In this document: positions 21,701 through 31,365 of the stretch, piece after piece
How positions within the stretch are numbered: position 1 is the first letter of the stretch
Layout of the letters: each line of letters begins with the position of its first letter
Assembly (NCBI RefSeq): GCF_902459465.1
Contig: NC_047078.1
Coordinates: 4,674,333 to 4,738,332, forward strand
DNA length: 64,000 bases
Direction of reading: 5' to 3'
Source of the DNA: Asterias rubens
Taxonomy: Eukaryota > Echinodermata > Asteroidea > Forcipulatida > Asteriidae
Position numbers and translations under genes: made by a program
The notes under the pieces: model-generated
Database searches by the model: none
The model's input: only the letters and a program-made list of their open reading frames with translations
Told to the model about the DNA's origin: nothing

Positions 21701-24132
21701 ATAACTTACAGTGTTTAGTGAAGGAAATTGTGAAAGACTTCACTTGAAATATTATTTCATGAAATGCTTTACTTTTTGAGAAATCATTAAAAGTATTATC
21801 AATTCTCAATATCGAGAATAACGGATTTATTTTAAAAACAAGTCATGACACGGCGAAACGTGCGGAAACAAGAGTGGGTTTCCCCGTTATTTTCTCCCGA
21901 CTCCGATGACCGATTGAGCCGCTGACACGAAGTGTGGGCCTTTGGACAATACTGTTTACCGATGTTGTGCAGTTGATTTAGGTGCAGCTCATATCAATAA
22001 CTGTGATTTTCATGCATTGCAAAGCGATTTGCAATGCATCAGGAGTCAATATTGCGCTCACATTCGGTACCTTCTGGAGACCAATGACAAAACAAAAAGG
22101 AGAAATATGGGTTTTCTCGATCAAATTTGGCAAATCACCAGTCAATTTCATTTTCGTGCGTTCGAATTAAAGCTGTTTTGCCTCTTCAGTTGTTACTGCG
22201 TTTCAAATTCATAATTCGGCCATTCAATTTCGTTTTGAGTCGAGTCAAATTCCCTTATAGCACTCTGTTCAATTTAGCGTATCGTCACGTCATTCTTTTT
22301 CGTGACACACACGCCTCAAGAAGCGTCTGCGAATGAACTTTTAAATTGAATGACTATAAATTGTTTGTTAAGTCGAATGACGCAACATAACATTTGACTA
22401 ATCATAAAACGAAATCGAATGACCCTTTTCAGTTGCATTCGATTTCGCGCGAAATAGAAAAGCTTGGAGGTTAGTGGCTGCTCATTTTCCGAAATTGGCC
22501 GAGAAAACCTAAAATAACTCCATTGGAAATAAAGACCGGGGTGCTACAAAAGAAATTCTGTGCACAACGTCTATGGGAAAACCTTTAAGTAAAGGGACAT
22601 TGGAAAGAACAAGAGATGTCTCCACAGGGATGGATAATATTTGAGAATGTGTGTTTAATTGTGTTTTTAAAAACCCGGGAAATGTAAAAGTCTGATCCTT
22701 TTTTTATCAGTCGGTATTAATTGCGTATACTAGATAATCTGAATGGGATTGAACGGAACTTGAGGTCTCGAAATCAACCATCTAAACGCACACAACTCCG
22801 TGTGTCAAGGATGTTTTTTCTTTCATTGTTATCTCTCAACCTCGACGACCGATTGAGCTCAAATTTTCACAGGTTTGTTATTTTATGCATATGTTGAGAT
22901 ACACCAACTGTGAAGACTGGTCTTTGACAATTACCAATAGTGTTCACTGTCTTTAAAAGCAAGCTGCGACAAAATTAAGTAGGCCTACTTGAGACCGTGG
23001 AGCTGACGCTAACTGTCTAATCTTGTATGACTAGACAAAGTTTGGGATCTTGCAAGTTTAAAGGGAAAGTACTCGTTTGGTAATTACCCAAAACAAATAT
23101 AAACTTAAAAACTTACTTGGTAACGAGCATTGGAGAGCTGTTGATAGTGTAAAACATTGTGAGAAACAGCTCCCTCTAAAGTAGCACAGATTTTGAGAAA
23201 GAGGTAATTTTTCTCTAAGACTTCTAGCTAGAAGTATTTCATTTTCTATCTAAAAGCACACACATTCGTCCAACACCAACTCCGATGACAAATTGAGCTC
23301 AAATTTGCACAGGTTTGTTATTTTATGCATATGTTTAAATACACCAAGTGAGAACACTGGTCTATGACAGGGACCAATAGTGTACCTTCCGTACTGAGTA
23401 TACAGTGCTAACACACATCGGTGTATGAGTAAAAAAAAAAATAATATTCTTTATCCCCGATGCAAATTTAACATCTATTATAGTGTACCTTCCCTTTAAA
23501 AAAACAAACATCAAAATGTATACGTACCACATTCCCTTCGCAGGACTAGAACCGAATCCACTAATAAGAGAAAATCTGATGCCCAGTATCTTAGCAAGTA
23601 GAGGGTGACAACTGCTTAATTCCTCCCCGACCAGCATGTCAAATTTCTTTTCTCTAAGACTGTTTATGGTATCATTATCCCCTAGGAGACTTTCGCATTC
23701 AGTCGCGAAGAAGTTGGTGTACATATCACTTTCGTTGGATGTAAGTTTCTTTCGCCAAACGACCAAAACCATGCGGAAGATACTGGACGTATCGCCACGT
23801 AGACTGGCACGGGATAACTCTCGTAAGTTTTCCACTCGGTCGTTCTCAGTAAACTTGGACTTATGTACGGTGAAGTCAAACAGGGAGGCATCGCTGGCGT
23901 TCATCCATTTTGTACAGCTGTTGCTTAGCACAAATGTCACGTCATGACCACTTCGGACAAGTGCAGTTGCAATCTGCTTAGCCATTAGATGGTGGCTGCC
24001 TTCATTGGACGCGGTGTGAAATAAAAACTTCAACTTCTTTGGAGGACGTATCGTTGTCATTGAGTTTGCGTATATAACAATGAAGGCGAGGACTACAGCG
24101 TACTGGAGGTTCTTCTGGCTGTAGTGAGCCAT
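15422..24132 (-). CDS. UGT-B: complete UDP-glycosyltransferase, UGT8-like, 5 exons
   Basis: Exons are 23528..24132, 21274..21589, 17867..18098, 17232..17451 and 15422..15707. All edges are GT-AG, the phases agree (2,0,1,2), and the total is 1,659 nt: 552 residues plus stop, normal for the family. The protein has a signal peptide, a lumenal N-terminal acceptor domain with GSHH, a C-terminal UDP-sugar domain with the UGT signature, one transmembrane helix and a KLKIT tail that fits a KxKxx ER-retrieval signal. It therefore acts in the ER membrane, facing the lumen. The sugar-contacting position reads GDH rather than the usual DQ, as in UGT8 (ceramide galactosyltransferase), which suggests a donor other than UDP-glucuronate. 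The start has the context GCCATGG. UGT-A is its tandem paralogue. Confidence 0.94.
16020..16370. mobile_element. MITE family A copy in UGT-B intron 4
   Basis: Both termini are present (AAGGCAGTGGACACTATTGG and CCAATAGTGTCCACTGCCTT). The interior has paired GAGACCTCAAG/GAGGTCTCGAAATCAA blocks that form a hairpin. The remainder of the intron, 16,371-17,231, shows no exon; a TGACGTCA near 17,123 belongs to a repeat shared with 24,340-24,530. Confidence 0.85.
17232..17451 (-). CDS. UGT-B exon 4: UGT signature motif
   Basis: It reads DHPNTKMFLNHGG, then GVHEAAWYGLPVVGIPLFG and DHFDN. In most animal UGTs the first block has T or S where N appears (FLNHGG) and the last has DQ instead of DH. Mammalian UGT8 has the same GDH pattern (family knowledge from memory). 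The acceptor is TTGTACAG, the donor CGAG|GTAAGT. Confidence 0.94.
17867..18098 (-). CDS. UGT-B exon 3: start of the donor-binding domain
   Basis: It is too short for a simple ORF scan. It reads ISEDLQEFLDGANDEG, then VVLFSLGGHV, LPQRVLWQFSG and NTKTVKWMPQQEVM, matching the canonical LP.DL..FLDGA / FSLGS / PQ.VLW / W.PQ.D series. The acceptor is TTGCATAG and the donor ATGG|GTATGT; it ends phase 1 and completes an Asp codon with exon 4. Confidence 0.92.
18162..18375. mobile_element. Foldback MITE, ~214 bp, in UGT-B intron 2
   Basis: The left end CTATAGACGATGTGACCT is mirrored by AGGTCACATCGTCTATAG at the right. No ORF is present. It lies 64 bp upstream of exon 3. Confidence 0.85.
18458..19277. 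mobile_element. hAT-like non-autonomous element with 8-bp target duplication
   Basis: The element 18466-19269 starts GGGGTTGTTCTAAAACCCC and ends GGGGTTTTAGAACAACCC. Both sides carry CTTTAATC (18458-18465 and 19270-19277). Adjacent to each end are simple CCCCTCGACC / GGTCGAGGGG repeats in inverted orientation. An 8-bp duplication suggests the hAT superfamily; no transposase is encoded. Confidence 0.8.
19399..19814. mobile_element. MITE family B copy 3
   Basis: TATAGGTTCTCTCGG to CCGAGAAAACCTATA, 416 bp, in the same orientation as copy 1. It is in UGT-B intron 2. Confidence 0.85.
19959..21157. mobile_element. 1.2-kb foldback element with a nested family B insertion
   Basis: The left end CATTGGGCCGGATAAATAAA and right end TTTATTTATCTGGCCCATTG are inverted, as are inner segments (AGATCAGGCATGA near 20,041 and TCATGCCTGATCT near 20,543; AAAACGACATTTTACTA and TAGTAAAATGTCGGTTTT). 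Family B copy 4 (20760-21117) was inserted into its right arm later. Confidence 0.75.
20760..21117. mobile_element. MITE family B copy 4, internally deleted
   Basis: Both family B ends are present but about 55 bp of the right half, including the CGAATGACCCTTTT block, are missing. It is nested inside the foldback at 19,959-21,157. Confidence 0.8.
21274..21589 (-). CDS. UGT-B exon 2
   Basis: It opens after AACTATAG with the base completing Trp, then YGLPSHPAYIPERQSG and GLTDRMTFLQRLK; it ends RPLTPNAIF...PSEHQ before GTAGGT in phase 0. The RPLTPN block is the UGT linker between the two Rossmann-like halves. Confidence 0.93.
21648..21961. mobile_element. MITE family D copy, right end truncated (UGT-B intron 1)
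   Basis: It begins TTAAAGCCGTTGGACACTTT, contains a near-palindromic TCTCAATATCGAGA and ends near GGACAATACTGTTTACC. The full-length relative is at 44,800-45,177. Confidence 0.7.
22106..22512. mobile_element. MITE family B copy 5 (UGT-B intron 1)
   Basis: Ends are TATGGGTTTTCTCGATC and GCCGAGAAAACCTA; about 407 bp with small indels. The short plus-strand ORFs here are by-products. Confidence 0.8.
22757..22957. mobile_element. MITE family A, right half
   Basis: It starts inside the family at TTGAGGTCTCGAAATCAACC and runs to the right terminus TTCACTGTCTTTAA. Confidence 0.75.
23059..23499. mobile_element. MITE family A variant interrupted by a SINE
   Basis: It is flanked by TTAA with termini AAGGGAAAGTACTCGTTTGG and GTGTACCTTCCCTT. 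An 89-bp SINE tail at 23391-23479 interrupts the right terminus. It lies 29 bp from the UGT-B exon 1 donor. Confidence 0.8.
23391..23479 (+). mobile_element. 5'-truncated SINE with 14-bp target duplication
   Basis: The insert matches the tail of the tRNA-like SINE at 34,350-34,440 (GAGTATACAGTGCTAACACA, then CTTTATCCCCGATGCAAATT). ATAGTGTACCTTCC is duplicated on both sides (23377-23390 and 23480-23493), which marks a retroposition event into the MITE. Confidence 0.85.
23528..24132 (-). CDS. UGT-B exon 1: signal peptide and N-terminal domain
   Basis: It starts MAHYSQ with the hydrophobic run YAVVLAFIVIYA. KLKFLFHTASNEGSHHLM carries the probable catalytic His47. The sequon NAS is shared with UGT-A. 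The exon ends at GMW with TG|GTACGT. It is 605 nt, the same length as UGT-A exon 1. A C-rich run (CCCCCCCCCC in the transcript) lies about 6 bp upstream of the ATG. Confidence 0.94.
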
Positions 24133-24339
24133 GGCGAAAGGGGGGGGGGGAGGTGGCTGTTCAAAACAAAGACACTATAATTCGTTATAAATCAACAAAA
24201 CAAGACGAGCAGTAGAGTACTGTTGGAAACGATCGAGACCACACCGGCTCTTTTCAGAGCCAACACTCCCAACAAAAGAGATTTACACACGGTTTACCCG
24301 CAATAATGTACTATTGTTTATAGGTTCTTTCTTTAGCCT

Positions 24340-24525
24340 AGTAATGTTTTTAACAAAGTAATTGGCAATGGGTTTCACATGACGTCATATGACATTGGCC
24401 GTCATTTTGTGATGATAACCAATTAGGAGATGTGAATGCCGTGCACGCACGGCGCAGTGACTCTCAGCCAATGATAGCATAGCCCGAACATCTGACGTCA
24501 CACTTCGAAGCTTGTGAATGTTATT
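24340..24525. repeat. CRE-rich repeat upstream of UGT-B
   Basis: It lies 0.2-0.4 kb before the UGT-B start codon and holds two TGACGTCA sites (about 24,382 and 24,493). Parts recur at 240-370 and 17,101-17,180, so it is a repeat. Whether it acts as promoter for UGT-B cannot be told from sequence. Confidence 0.5.
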
Positions 24526-24680
24526 GACCCTTTTCGAAACCACGGCTTTGGCTTTAGATTCGGCTTTAGGCTAGCCTTGTCCCGCGGTTGTTTTGACAAT
24601 TTGCGCGTGCTTTGCGTTCATACGAGAGGACGGAGCCTGAAGCCGAATCCAAAGCCGTAGCCGTGGTTTCGGAAAGGGCA
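24526..24680. mobile_element. Foldback MITE, ~155 bp
   Basis: The arms are TTTTCGAAACCACGGCTTTGG and its inverted counterpart CAAAGCCGTAGCCGTGGTTT, continuing through GATTCGGCTTTAGGCT / AGCCTGAAGCCGAATC. Confidence 0.85.
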
Positions 24681-25221
24681 TATTTCCAGAGATCTACAGT
24701 TGAGCCTACGTCAATCTTCATCTATGCTAACCTTTCACAAACCACTTCACATATTGATTTAAGATACGCAGTCAATTATTTAAGATACGCAGTCAAATTC
24801 ATGCAGCGTGAAAACGTTTTTATCAATACGTTAATAATCTCGGTTGGATATTCCCAATGATATTTCCAATCTTGGTAGATCACTGCCAGGTTTAGTTTTT
24901 GTGTTCTGCTGTTTTTAATGTTTGTATTTGTTTTATAAACTCTGTGATTAAAAAATCGGTGGTTCTACATCATTGTAGAGGATCCTTTGCAGTGTGTAAC
25001 TACCTTTTTTTGGATGCAGTTTAAGACAGTACAGGACACCTTGGGTAATATTATCAAATACCAGTCTGAAGTAACGTAGTTTTCGAGAAGGAAGCAATTT
25101 TCCACTAACATTTTTGAATTTGATGGCGATAACTCAGAATTAGATTTTGAGGTCTCGAAATCAAGCAACTGAAAGCACACAACTTCGGATGGGTTCAATG
25201 CGTCCTTAATGGATACGGAAC

Positions 25222-25605
25222 TTAAAGGCAGTGGACACTATTGGTAATTACTCAAAATAATGATTAGCCTTGGTAATGAGTGGGGAGAGGTTGGTAGTAT
25301 AAAACATGTGAGAAACAGCTCCCTCTGAAGTGGAGTACTTTTCGAGAAAGAAGTAATTTTCCACGAATTTGATTTCGAGACCTCAGATTTAGTATTTGAG
25401 GTCTCGAAATCGCAAGCATCTGAAAGCACACAACTTCGCAGGACAAGAGTATTTGTTCTTTCATTATTATTTCGCAAATTCGATGACCGCTGAGCTCAAA
25501 ATGTTCACAGGTTTGTTATTTTATGCACAATATAGGGCCTATGTTGAGATGCAGGTGAGAAGACTGGTCTTTGACAATTACCAATTGTGTCCACTGGCTT
25601 TAACT
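25222..25605. mobile_element. MITE family A copy with empty-site evidence (1)
   Basis: It is flanked by TTAA and absent from the paralogous position near 35,597 in copy 2 of the segmental duplication. This directly defines the element's ends: AGGCAGTGGACACTATTGG and the inverted counterpart. Confidence 0.88.
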
Positions 25606-25661
25606 CGTCCTTTCGTCTTACAGAGTCGAACATCATCTTCGAAAACATAATCGAGTTACTT

Positions 25662-26048
25662 TTTAAAGGCAGTGGACACTATTGGTAATTACTCAAAATA
25701 ATTATCAGCATGAAACCTCACTTGTTAACGAGTAATGGGGAGAGATTGATGGTATAAAACATTGTGAGAAACGGCTCCCTCTGAAGTGCCATAGTTTTCA
25801 AGAAAGAAGTAATTTTCCACGAATTTGATTTCGAGACCTCAAGTTTAGAACTTGAGGTCTTGAAATCGACCATCTAAACGCACACAACTTCGTGTGACAA
25901 GGATGTTTTTTCTTTCATTATTATCTCGCAACTTTGAAGACCAATTGAGCTAAAATTTTCACAGGTTTGTAATTTCATGCATATGTTGAGATACACCAAG
26001 TGAGAAGACTGGTCTTTGACACTTACCAATAGTGTCCAGTGTCTTTAA
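25662..26048. mobile_element. MITE family A copy with empty-site evidence (2)
   Basis: It is flanked by TTAA. The paralogous site in copy 2 reads CTTTCTAAAACAAGG with no insert (near 35,778), consistent with a TTAA-type target. Confidence 0.88.
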
Positions 26049-26517
26049 ACAATGAAGACAATATTTATGTACATTTTCAAACGGGTTTCTCACTTATCTG
26101 TTCTACTAAACATGTGTGTTGTCAGCACAAACTTCAGAGAACTTAGTGGTGCAAGATGAAGCTTGACCGGATCTAGTTGTTCTAAAATTATTTGTTTAAG
26201 GGGTCAGCAGCCAGCAAGATGTTTGGGCAATATTGGACTTCTACCAGCACATTATGTTTATTCTTCATTTTTCGTAGCCTTGCTCAAGGCAGTCGAATTA
26301 TTCACTCCGAAAAAAGACCGCCGCTGTATAAAAACCCACCCGTATTTAGGCTCAATCGGTCATCAGAGTCGGGAGAAAATAGCGGGAAAACCAACCCTTG
26401 TTTCTAATGAAAATATTCAGAAAAAAACTTGGAATTAACCTACTCTATTAAAGACAACCTTGAAAGAAAAAAAAATTTGAATGACCACAAACACTTCTCT
26501 CTCTTAACTGTTTTTAA

Positions 26518-26740
26518 TATAGGTTTTCTCGGTCAATTTCAGAAAATGAGCAGCCAATTTAACCACAGCCTATCCTTTTTCGCACGAAATCGAATGCTTC
26601 TGAAAAGGGTCATTCGATTTGTTTTTAAGACTTATTCAAAATGTACTTTCAACGTCATTCGATTTAACAAAATAATCATTCAATTAAACAATTCATCAAA
26701 GTTGCATTCAAATTCGCAGATTTTATTTTTTTTGCGGCGT
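26518..26740. mobile_element. MITE family B copy 6, truncated
   Basis: The left terminus TATAGGTTTTCTCGG and about 220 bp of interior are present in copy-2 orientation. The right half is missing. Confidence 0.7.
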
Positions 26741-26759
26741 GCGTTTAGTCATTCAGTTT

Positions 26760-27392
26760 TATTTTGGGCCAGTGTGCAGTCTTAAAAACGCTTGGTTAAC
26801 TTGTTGTTTCCTTACACGAATGTTAAATGCATGCGGTTCAATTGTTGGCACTCTTGAACATAATATGCCAAGATGTCTGGCACGCCAAAAGATTGATGCT
26901 TGGTGAACATTTACACCCAAAAAAATACGAGAAAAAAAATACAAACAATTCACGCACATTCAAATATAAGGTCTTGCTCAGTTAACCATTTTAAAAAGCT
27001 CTCCCGAAAAAATAAAGAAGAAAAAAACATTATGTGGCCCCAGGTAAAGTCTACTGAAAACACAAAATAATGAAAATAAGATAAGCTTGATTTAAAAGTG
27101 AAGGTGCGAAACAATTGCCTATTACAGTTTCTCTGTTTATTCGTATGTCTTTAGTCGCTTAATTAGAACGCTACCTGGATCACCGAGGGAGTAATAGTTT
27201 TAACCATTGCACGAGTAAACGCAGTCAATATTTGTTTTATAACACCCCAAACACCCCGAATACAGATTGCAAACACTTTTCCTGTGCTGCATGTAGTGTC
27301 GTGCAATCCGAAATGGTTACAGACTATTAATTTATTATCCTCGTACACGCAACGGACGTCTGGGTACTGCACGCCGTGTGCTAGTCTTCGGA
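26760..27392. other. Unassigned intergenic DNA
   Basis: This is AT-rich sequence without recognisable domains, splice-bounded exons or repeats that I could match elsewhere in the window. Confidence 0.4.
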
Positions 27393-27625
27393 CTATAAAA
27401 CACCAAGCTGAAGCGAATTCCCAGCCGCGAATACCAGCCGCGAATTCTCAATTTACGGCCGAAAAGTCCAGCCGCTAATTCGAGTCGCCGCGCCAGCCGC
27501 GCTTTTCCCGTTTCACGAAGCGACAACATTTCCTAAGTTGTTCACCCACACTTTAGCCACTGTTTCTTTAGTTTGGTAAATTCATGGCAATTTTGAATAT
27601 TGGTTTTGTGAAAATTTCGTTCATT
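27393..27625. repeat. Inverted duplication module A, left copy
   Basis: It contains short GAATTC-plus-CAGCCGCG repeats, then CGTTTCACGAAGCGACAACA and TTGGTAAATTCATGGC. The reverse complement lies at 31,041-31,294. Confidence 0.88.
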
Positions 27626-27640
27626 AGTTCTTAAGTTCTA

Positions 27641-28117
27641 TTTATTTAAGTATAAAACGAAAAGAAAAACAACATAAATTTTATTGTCTCGTTTTCTTTT
27701 ATTAACATACTGCTCCGGCAAGGTCATTAATTTGATTGCTGCCAGCTTAAAAAAAAAACGCAATACAAGTTTTAAAAACTTTGTATTGGGTTTTTTTTTT
27801 TGCATAATAAAAATAAGTGTGTTTTTGTATATCATTAAAACCTTGGGTTGTGCTGCATTTGGACTGTACTACCGGGACCAGCAACCACATGAACAATATA
27901 AATTGGATGCTACTCTCTTAAAGGCACGGGACTAGTGTGTTGGTTAGACCAGTATTCTACATTTAAGTAAAAAGGCTTCAGACCTATTTTAATACTTGAG
28001 TTAAAAATTACCGCTTTCTCAAAAACTATGTTACTTCAGAGGGAGTTGTTTTCATAATGTGTTTTGTAACACCCCTTGCAAGTATTCTGCCTGCTCATTG
28101 GTTTAGAGCGCGTCACA
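27641..28117. repeat. Inverted duplication module B, left copy
   Basis: It runs from TATAAAACGAAAAGAAAAAC to GGTTTAGAGCGCGTCACA. The reverse complement lies at 31,366-31,835. It contains a family A-like segment (TTAAAGGCACGGGACTAG, ACTTCAGAGGGAG). Confidence 0.88.
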
Positions 28118-28125
28118 AATTGTTA

Positions 28126-29400
28126 CTTTTTAGTGTTTAATTATTAATACCATTTCATAACACATCGAAATATTTCGTTGAAGCTAATTAGACCATGTAA
28201 TTAGTTCTTAAATAAAACACTTTGTATGTTGTGGGTTTTGTCTCATTTGAAGGGAATTTTTAATCAAAGAAATAACGTAAGTGGTCATTTTAAAACAAAA
28301 TGAAGCTCACATAATTAGCAAATAGTTACTTTTTAGTGTTTAATCATTAAGACCATTTCATAACACATTGAAATATTCCGTTGCAGCTAATTACACCATC
28401 TAATTAGTTCTTAAATAAACCACTTTATATGCTATGGGTTTTGTTTCTTTTGGAGGGAATTTTTTTTCCAGCCCAAAATGGCTAAGCAGTCACTTTAAAA
28501 GAAAATGTACCTCATATAATTAACAAATAGTAAAATTTTAGTGTTTAATCATTCAGACCATTATATTACACATTGAAAAATTCCGTTGCGGGTAATTAGA
28601 CAAACTAATTAGTTTCTTAATAAACCACTTTATATGCTGTGGGTTTTGTCTCTTTTGTAAGGAATTTTTCCTGCCCAAATTAGCATAAGTAGTCACTTTA
28701 AAACAAAATGTACCTCTCATAATTAACAAATAACTAACTTTTGCAGTTTACTCATTAAGACCATTTCATAACACATTGAAATATTCCGTTGCAGCTAATT
28801 ACACCAGCTAATTAGTTCTTAAATAAACCACTTTAAACGGTATGGGTTTTGTCTCTTTTAAAGGAAGTGCATTTTTCTAATCAAAGAAAAAACGTGTAGT
28901 CGCTTTAAAACTATATGTAGCACACATAATTAACAAGTATTGAATTGTTAGTGTTTAATTACTAAGAAAACTTAATAAAACGTCTTAATATTTCGTTGCA
29001 GCAAATTTGACCCACTAATTAGTGTACAACTACACCCTTTTGTGATTTTGTTTGTTTGTTTGTAGCTGATTAGGCCCGCCGTGAACTTCTTTATTTTATG
29101 TGAATGTGTTTTATATTTCTTTAATGAAATCTAACGAAATAAATGTAGTCGCTTTAAAGTAATACGACTTCACGTAATTAGCAAGTATTTAATGTTGGTC
29201 TTTAATCATTAAGACCATTCAACAACGCATTTATTTATTTATTCCGTTGCAGCTAACTACACCAAATAATTAGTTCCTAATGACACCACTTTATATAATG
29301 GTCTGGGTTTAAAGTCGTTTAAAGAGAATTTCACAAAAATAAATAAAAAATAACAAATATTTGTTTATGTTTGCGCATTAAGACTACTCCATAACACTTG
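28126..29400. repeat. ~200-bp satellite array, about six units
   Basis: Units are marked by TTTTAGTGTTTAAT at about 28,133, 28,331, 28,532 and 28,730 (variant), with more diverged units at about 28,935 and 29,180. Each contains CATTTCATAACACAT, TAATTAGTTCTTAAATAAA and GTGGGTTTTGTCTC. Period is about 200 bp. Confidence 0.88.
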
Positions 29401-30299
29401 ATGTTTTAAATTACAATTGTTTTTCCAAATCTGAAAGGTAATAGGGTATTCACTGCCCTTTAAATATCAATACATAAAATGTTTACACTCCATTCGTTGT
29501 TAAAATGTAAAGACAAAATTTCGACAACTCGCAGCATCAAGAAATGCACCTACCCACCTTGCACTTGACCGTTTACATCATCATAATAATTGTATAATGA
29601 TCGATGCGTTTAAATACTGAAACTAACGGGATCAATATTAAATTTGTTTGAGTGTACATTGTATGTTTAAAAGGTCCCCAAAGGAAGGGGTAATTTATCA
29701 ACATTATCTCTTTAACAGGAAGGTCTTTGTTCTTACTCAAATTCGGGAGGTACCGCAGCCGGTACCGCAGCCGTGCGAGTTTCGTGTGTTTGTAACTTTC
29801 AAATTAGTATATCTTAAACTTTTAACATTACAGTCACCGTCCAATTTTAATCAAAAATGTATTCAGTCACAATTCTTCTGGGATAATAACGTAATTGTTA
29901 TCGTCATTCAAAACTGCGATGTGTGTTTAAGGTCATAACCAAAAAACATGAATATACTGTAATCAAGCTGCAATCATAAAAATTACACTTTTATTCATTT
30001 GTTAAAAACCTTTATGGTGTTAGAGTGTTATTCCTTTAATCCCTTTGGTCATCTCCAGAGACAGCATGGTGCCATTGACCACTTAAGATCACTCATCACT
30101 TGTCTCATGGAATGCAGTTTGAGCGGACCACACCACATTACGCAATTGAATTACACTAAAGTGAAACAACCCAATCAGGGTGTGTTTACGTTGAATTACT
30201 TGGGCACCTTAACTTAGTTTGACGACCATCTGCCAGGAGCAGCCAGGCTGCCAGGAGCAGCCAGGCTACCAGTTCAAATTATTAAGTAACAGTAGTTAT
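29401..30299. other. Unique spacer inside the inverted structure
   Basis: There is no gene. Small tandem runs are GGTACCGCAGCC twice (about 29,749) and GCCAGGAGCAGCCAGGCT about twice (about 30,231-30,270). Confidence 0.5.
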
Positions 30300-30690
30300 A
30301 GTTAAGGAAATATTCAGTGGTGTTTTGAAGTGGTCTTAATGATTAAAATAATAGTAAAAATTAACCATTTGTAAACCATTTATGTAAAGTGCAGTTTGTT
30401 TTAAAGCGCTATTTACGTTATTTCTATGATTAGAAATTCCCTTCAAATACGACAAAACCCACAACATATAGAGTGGTTTAATTAGGCACCGATTCGTTGG
30501 TCTAATTAGCTGCAACGGAATTTTTCGATGTGTTATGAAATGGTGTTAATAATTAAACACCGAAAAGTAATTATTTGTTAATTATGTGAGGTACATTTTG
30601 TTTTAAAGTGACCACTTACGTTATTTATTTGATAAAAATTCCCTTCAATTGAGACAAAACCCACAACATCAAGTGGTTTGTTTAAGAACT
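30300..30690. repeat. Satellite units in inverted orientation
   Basis: About two units of the 28.1-29.4 kb satellite are read on the opposite strand (GAGACAAAACCCACAAC, ATTAAACACCGAAAAG). Confidence 0.8.
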
Positions 30691-30932
30691 AATAATATAC
30701 ACATAATGAATGTTTATGAGTGCAATGGTGCGAATATGTTCAAGAGTTGAAAGATGGAATGTTCTATTCAACGAGGCGGAGCCGAGTTGAATGGAACATT
30801 CTAGCTTTCAATGAATGAACATATTATTCGCACCATTGCACGAATGAAAAACATTCATTATTTGTATATTATTAGTTCTTAAACAAACCACTTTATATGT
30901 TGTGGGTTTTGTCTCAATTGAAGGGAATTTTT
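30636..30932. repeat. Large imperfect palindrome, ~297 bp
   Basis: The left arm CCTTCAATTGAGACAAAACC mirrors GGTTTTGTCTCAATTGAAGG. Inner blocks CATAATGAATG, GCAATGGTGCGAATATGTTC and TGGAATGTTCTATTCAAC are mirrored in turn about a centre near 30,784. The outer parts of the arms are satellite units, so the palindrome is the inversion junction of the array. Confidence 0.85.
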
Positions 30933-31040
30933 CAAAACAACTGCAGAGAGTCGACTACGTTACTATTAAAGATTGAGGGATCGAATATAAAGCATTAAAC
31001 AATCAATTATCTTACCCTAATTTGGCCTCCATTTTGTTAT

Positions 31041-31294
31041 AATGAACGAAATTTTCACAAAACCAATATTCAAAATTGCCATGAATTTACCAAACTAAAG
31101 AAACAGTGGCTAAAGTGTGGGTGAACAACTTAGGAAATGTTGTCGCTTCGTGAAACGGGAAAAGCGCGGCTGGCGCAGCGACTCGAATTAGCGGCTGGAC
31201 TTTTCGGCCGTAAATTGAGAATTCGCGGCTGGCATTCGCGGCTGGGAATTCGCGGCTGAGAATTCGCGGCTAGCTTCAGCTTGGTCTATAAAAC
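31041..31294. repeat. Inverted duplication module A, right copy
   Basis: It is the reverse complement of 27,393-27,625, with extra copies of an ATTCGCGGCTGG-type 14-bp repeat. Confidence 0.88.
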
Positions 31295-31365
31295 GGCGCA
31301 TGGCAAACCGACGCACAATCACACGGCCGTCGTCTAGCAAAACTAAGACATGTCATGTGACGCGC

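Larger units (their letters stand above)
24962..26277. repeat. Segmental duplication, copy 1 (5' flank of UGT-B)
   Basis: It is directly repeated at 35,000-36,009. Shared landmarks in order are GTTCTACATCATTGTA, CTTCGGATGGGTTCA, AACTCGTCCTTTCGTC, CATCATCTTCGAAAA, TGTTGTCAGCACAAAC and GGGGTCAGCAGCCAGC. This copy carries two extra family A MITEs that the other lacks. Confidence 0.85.
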
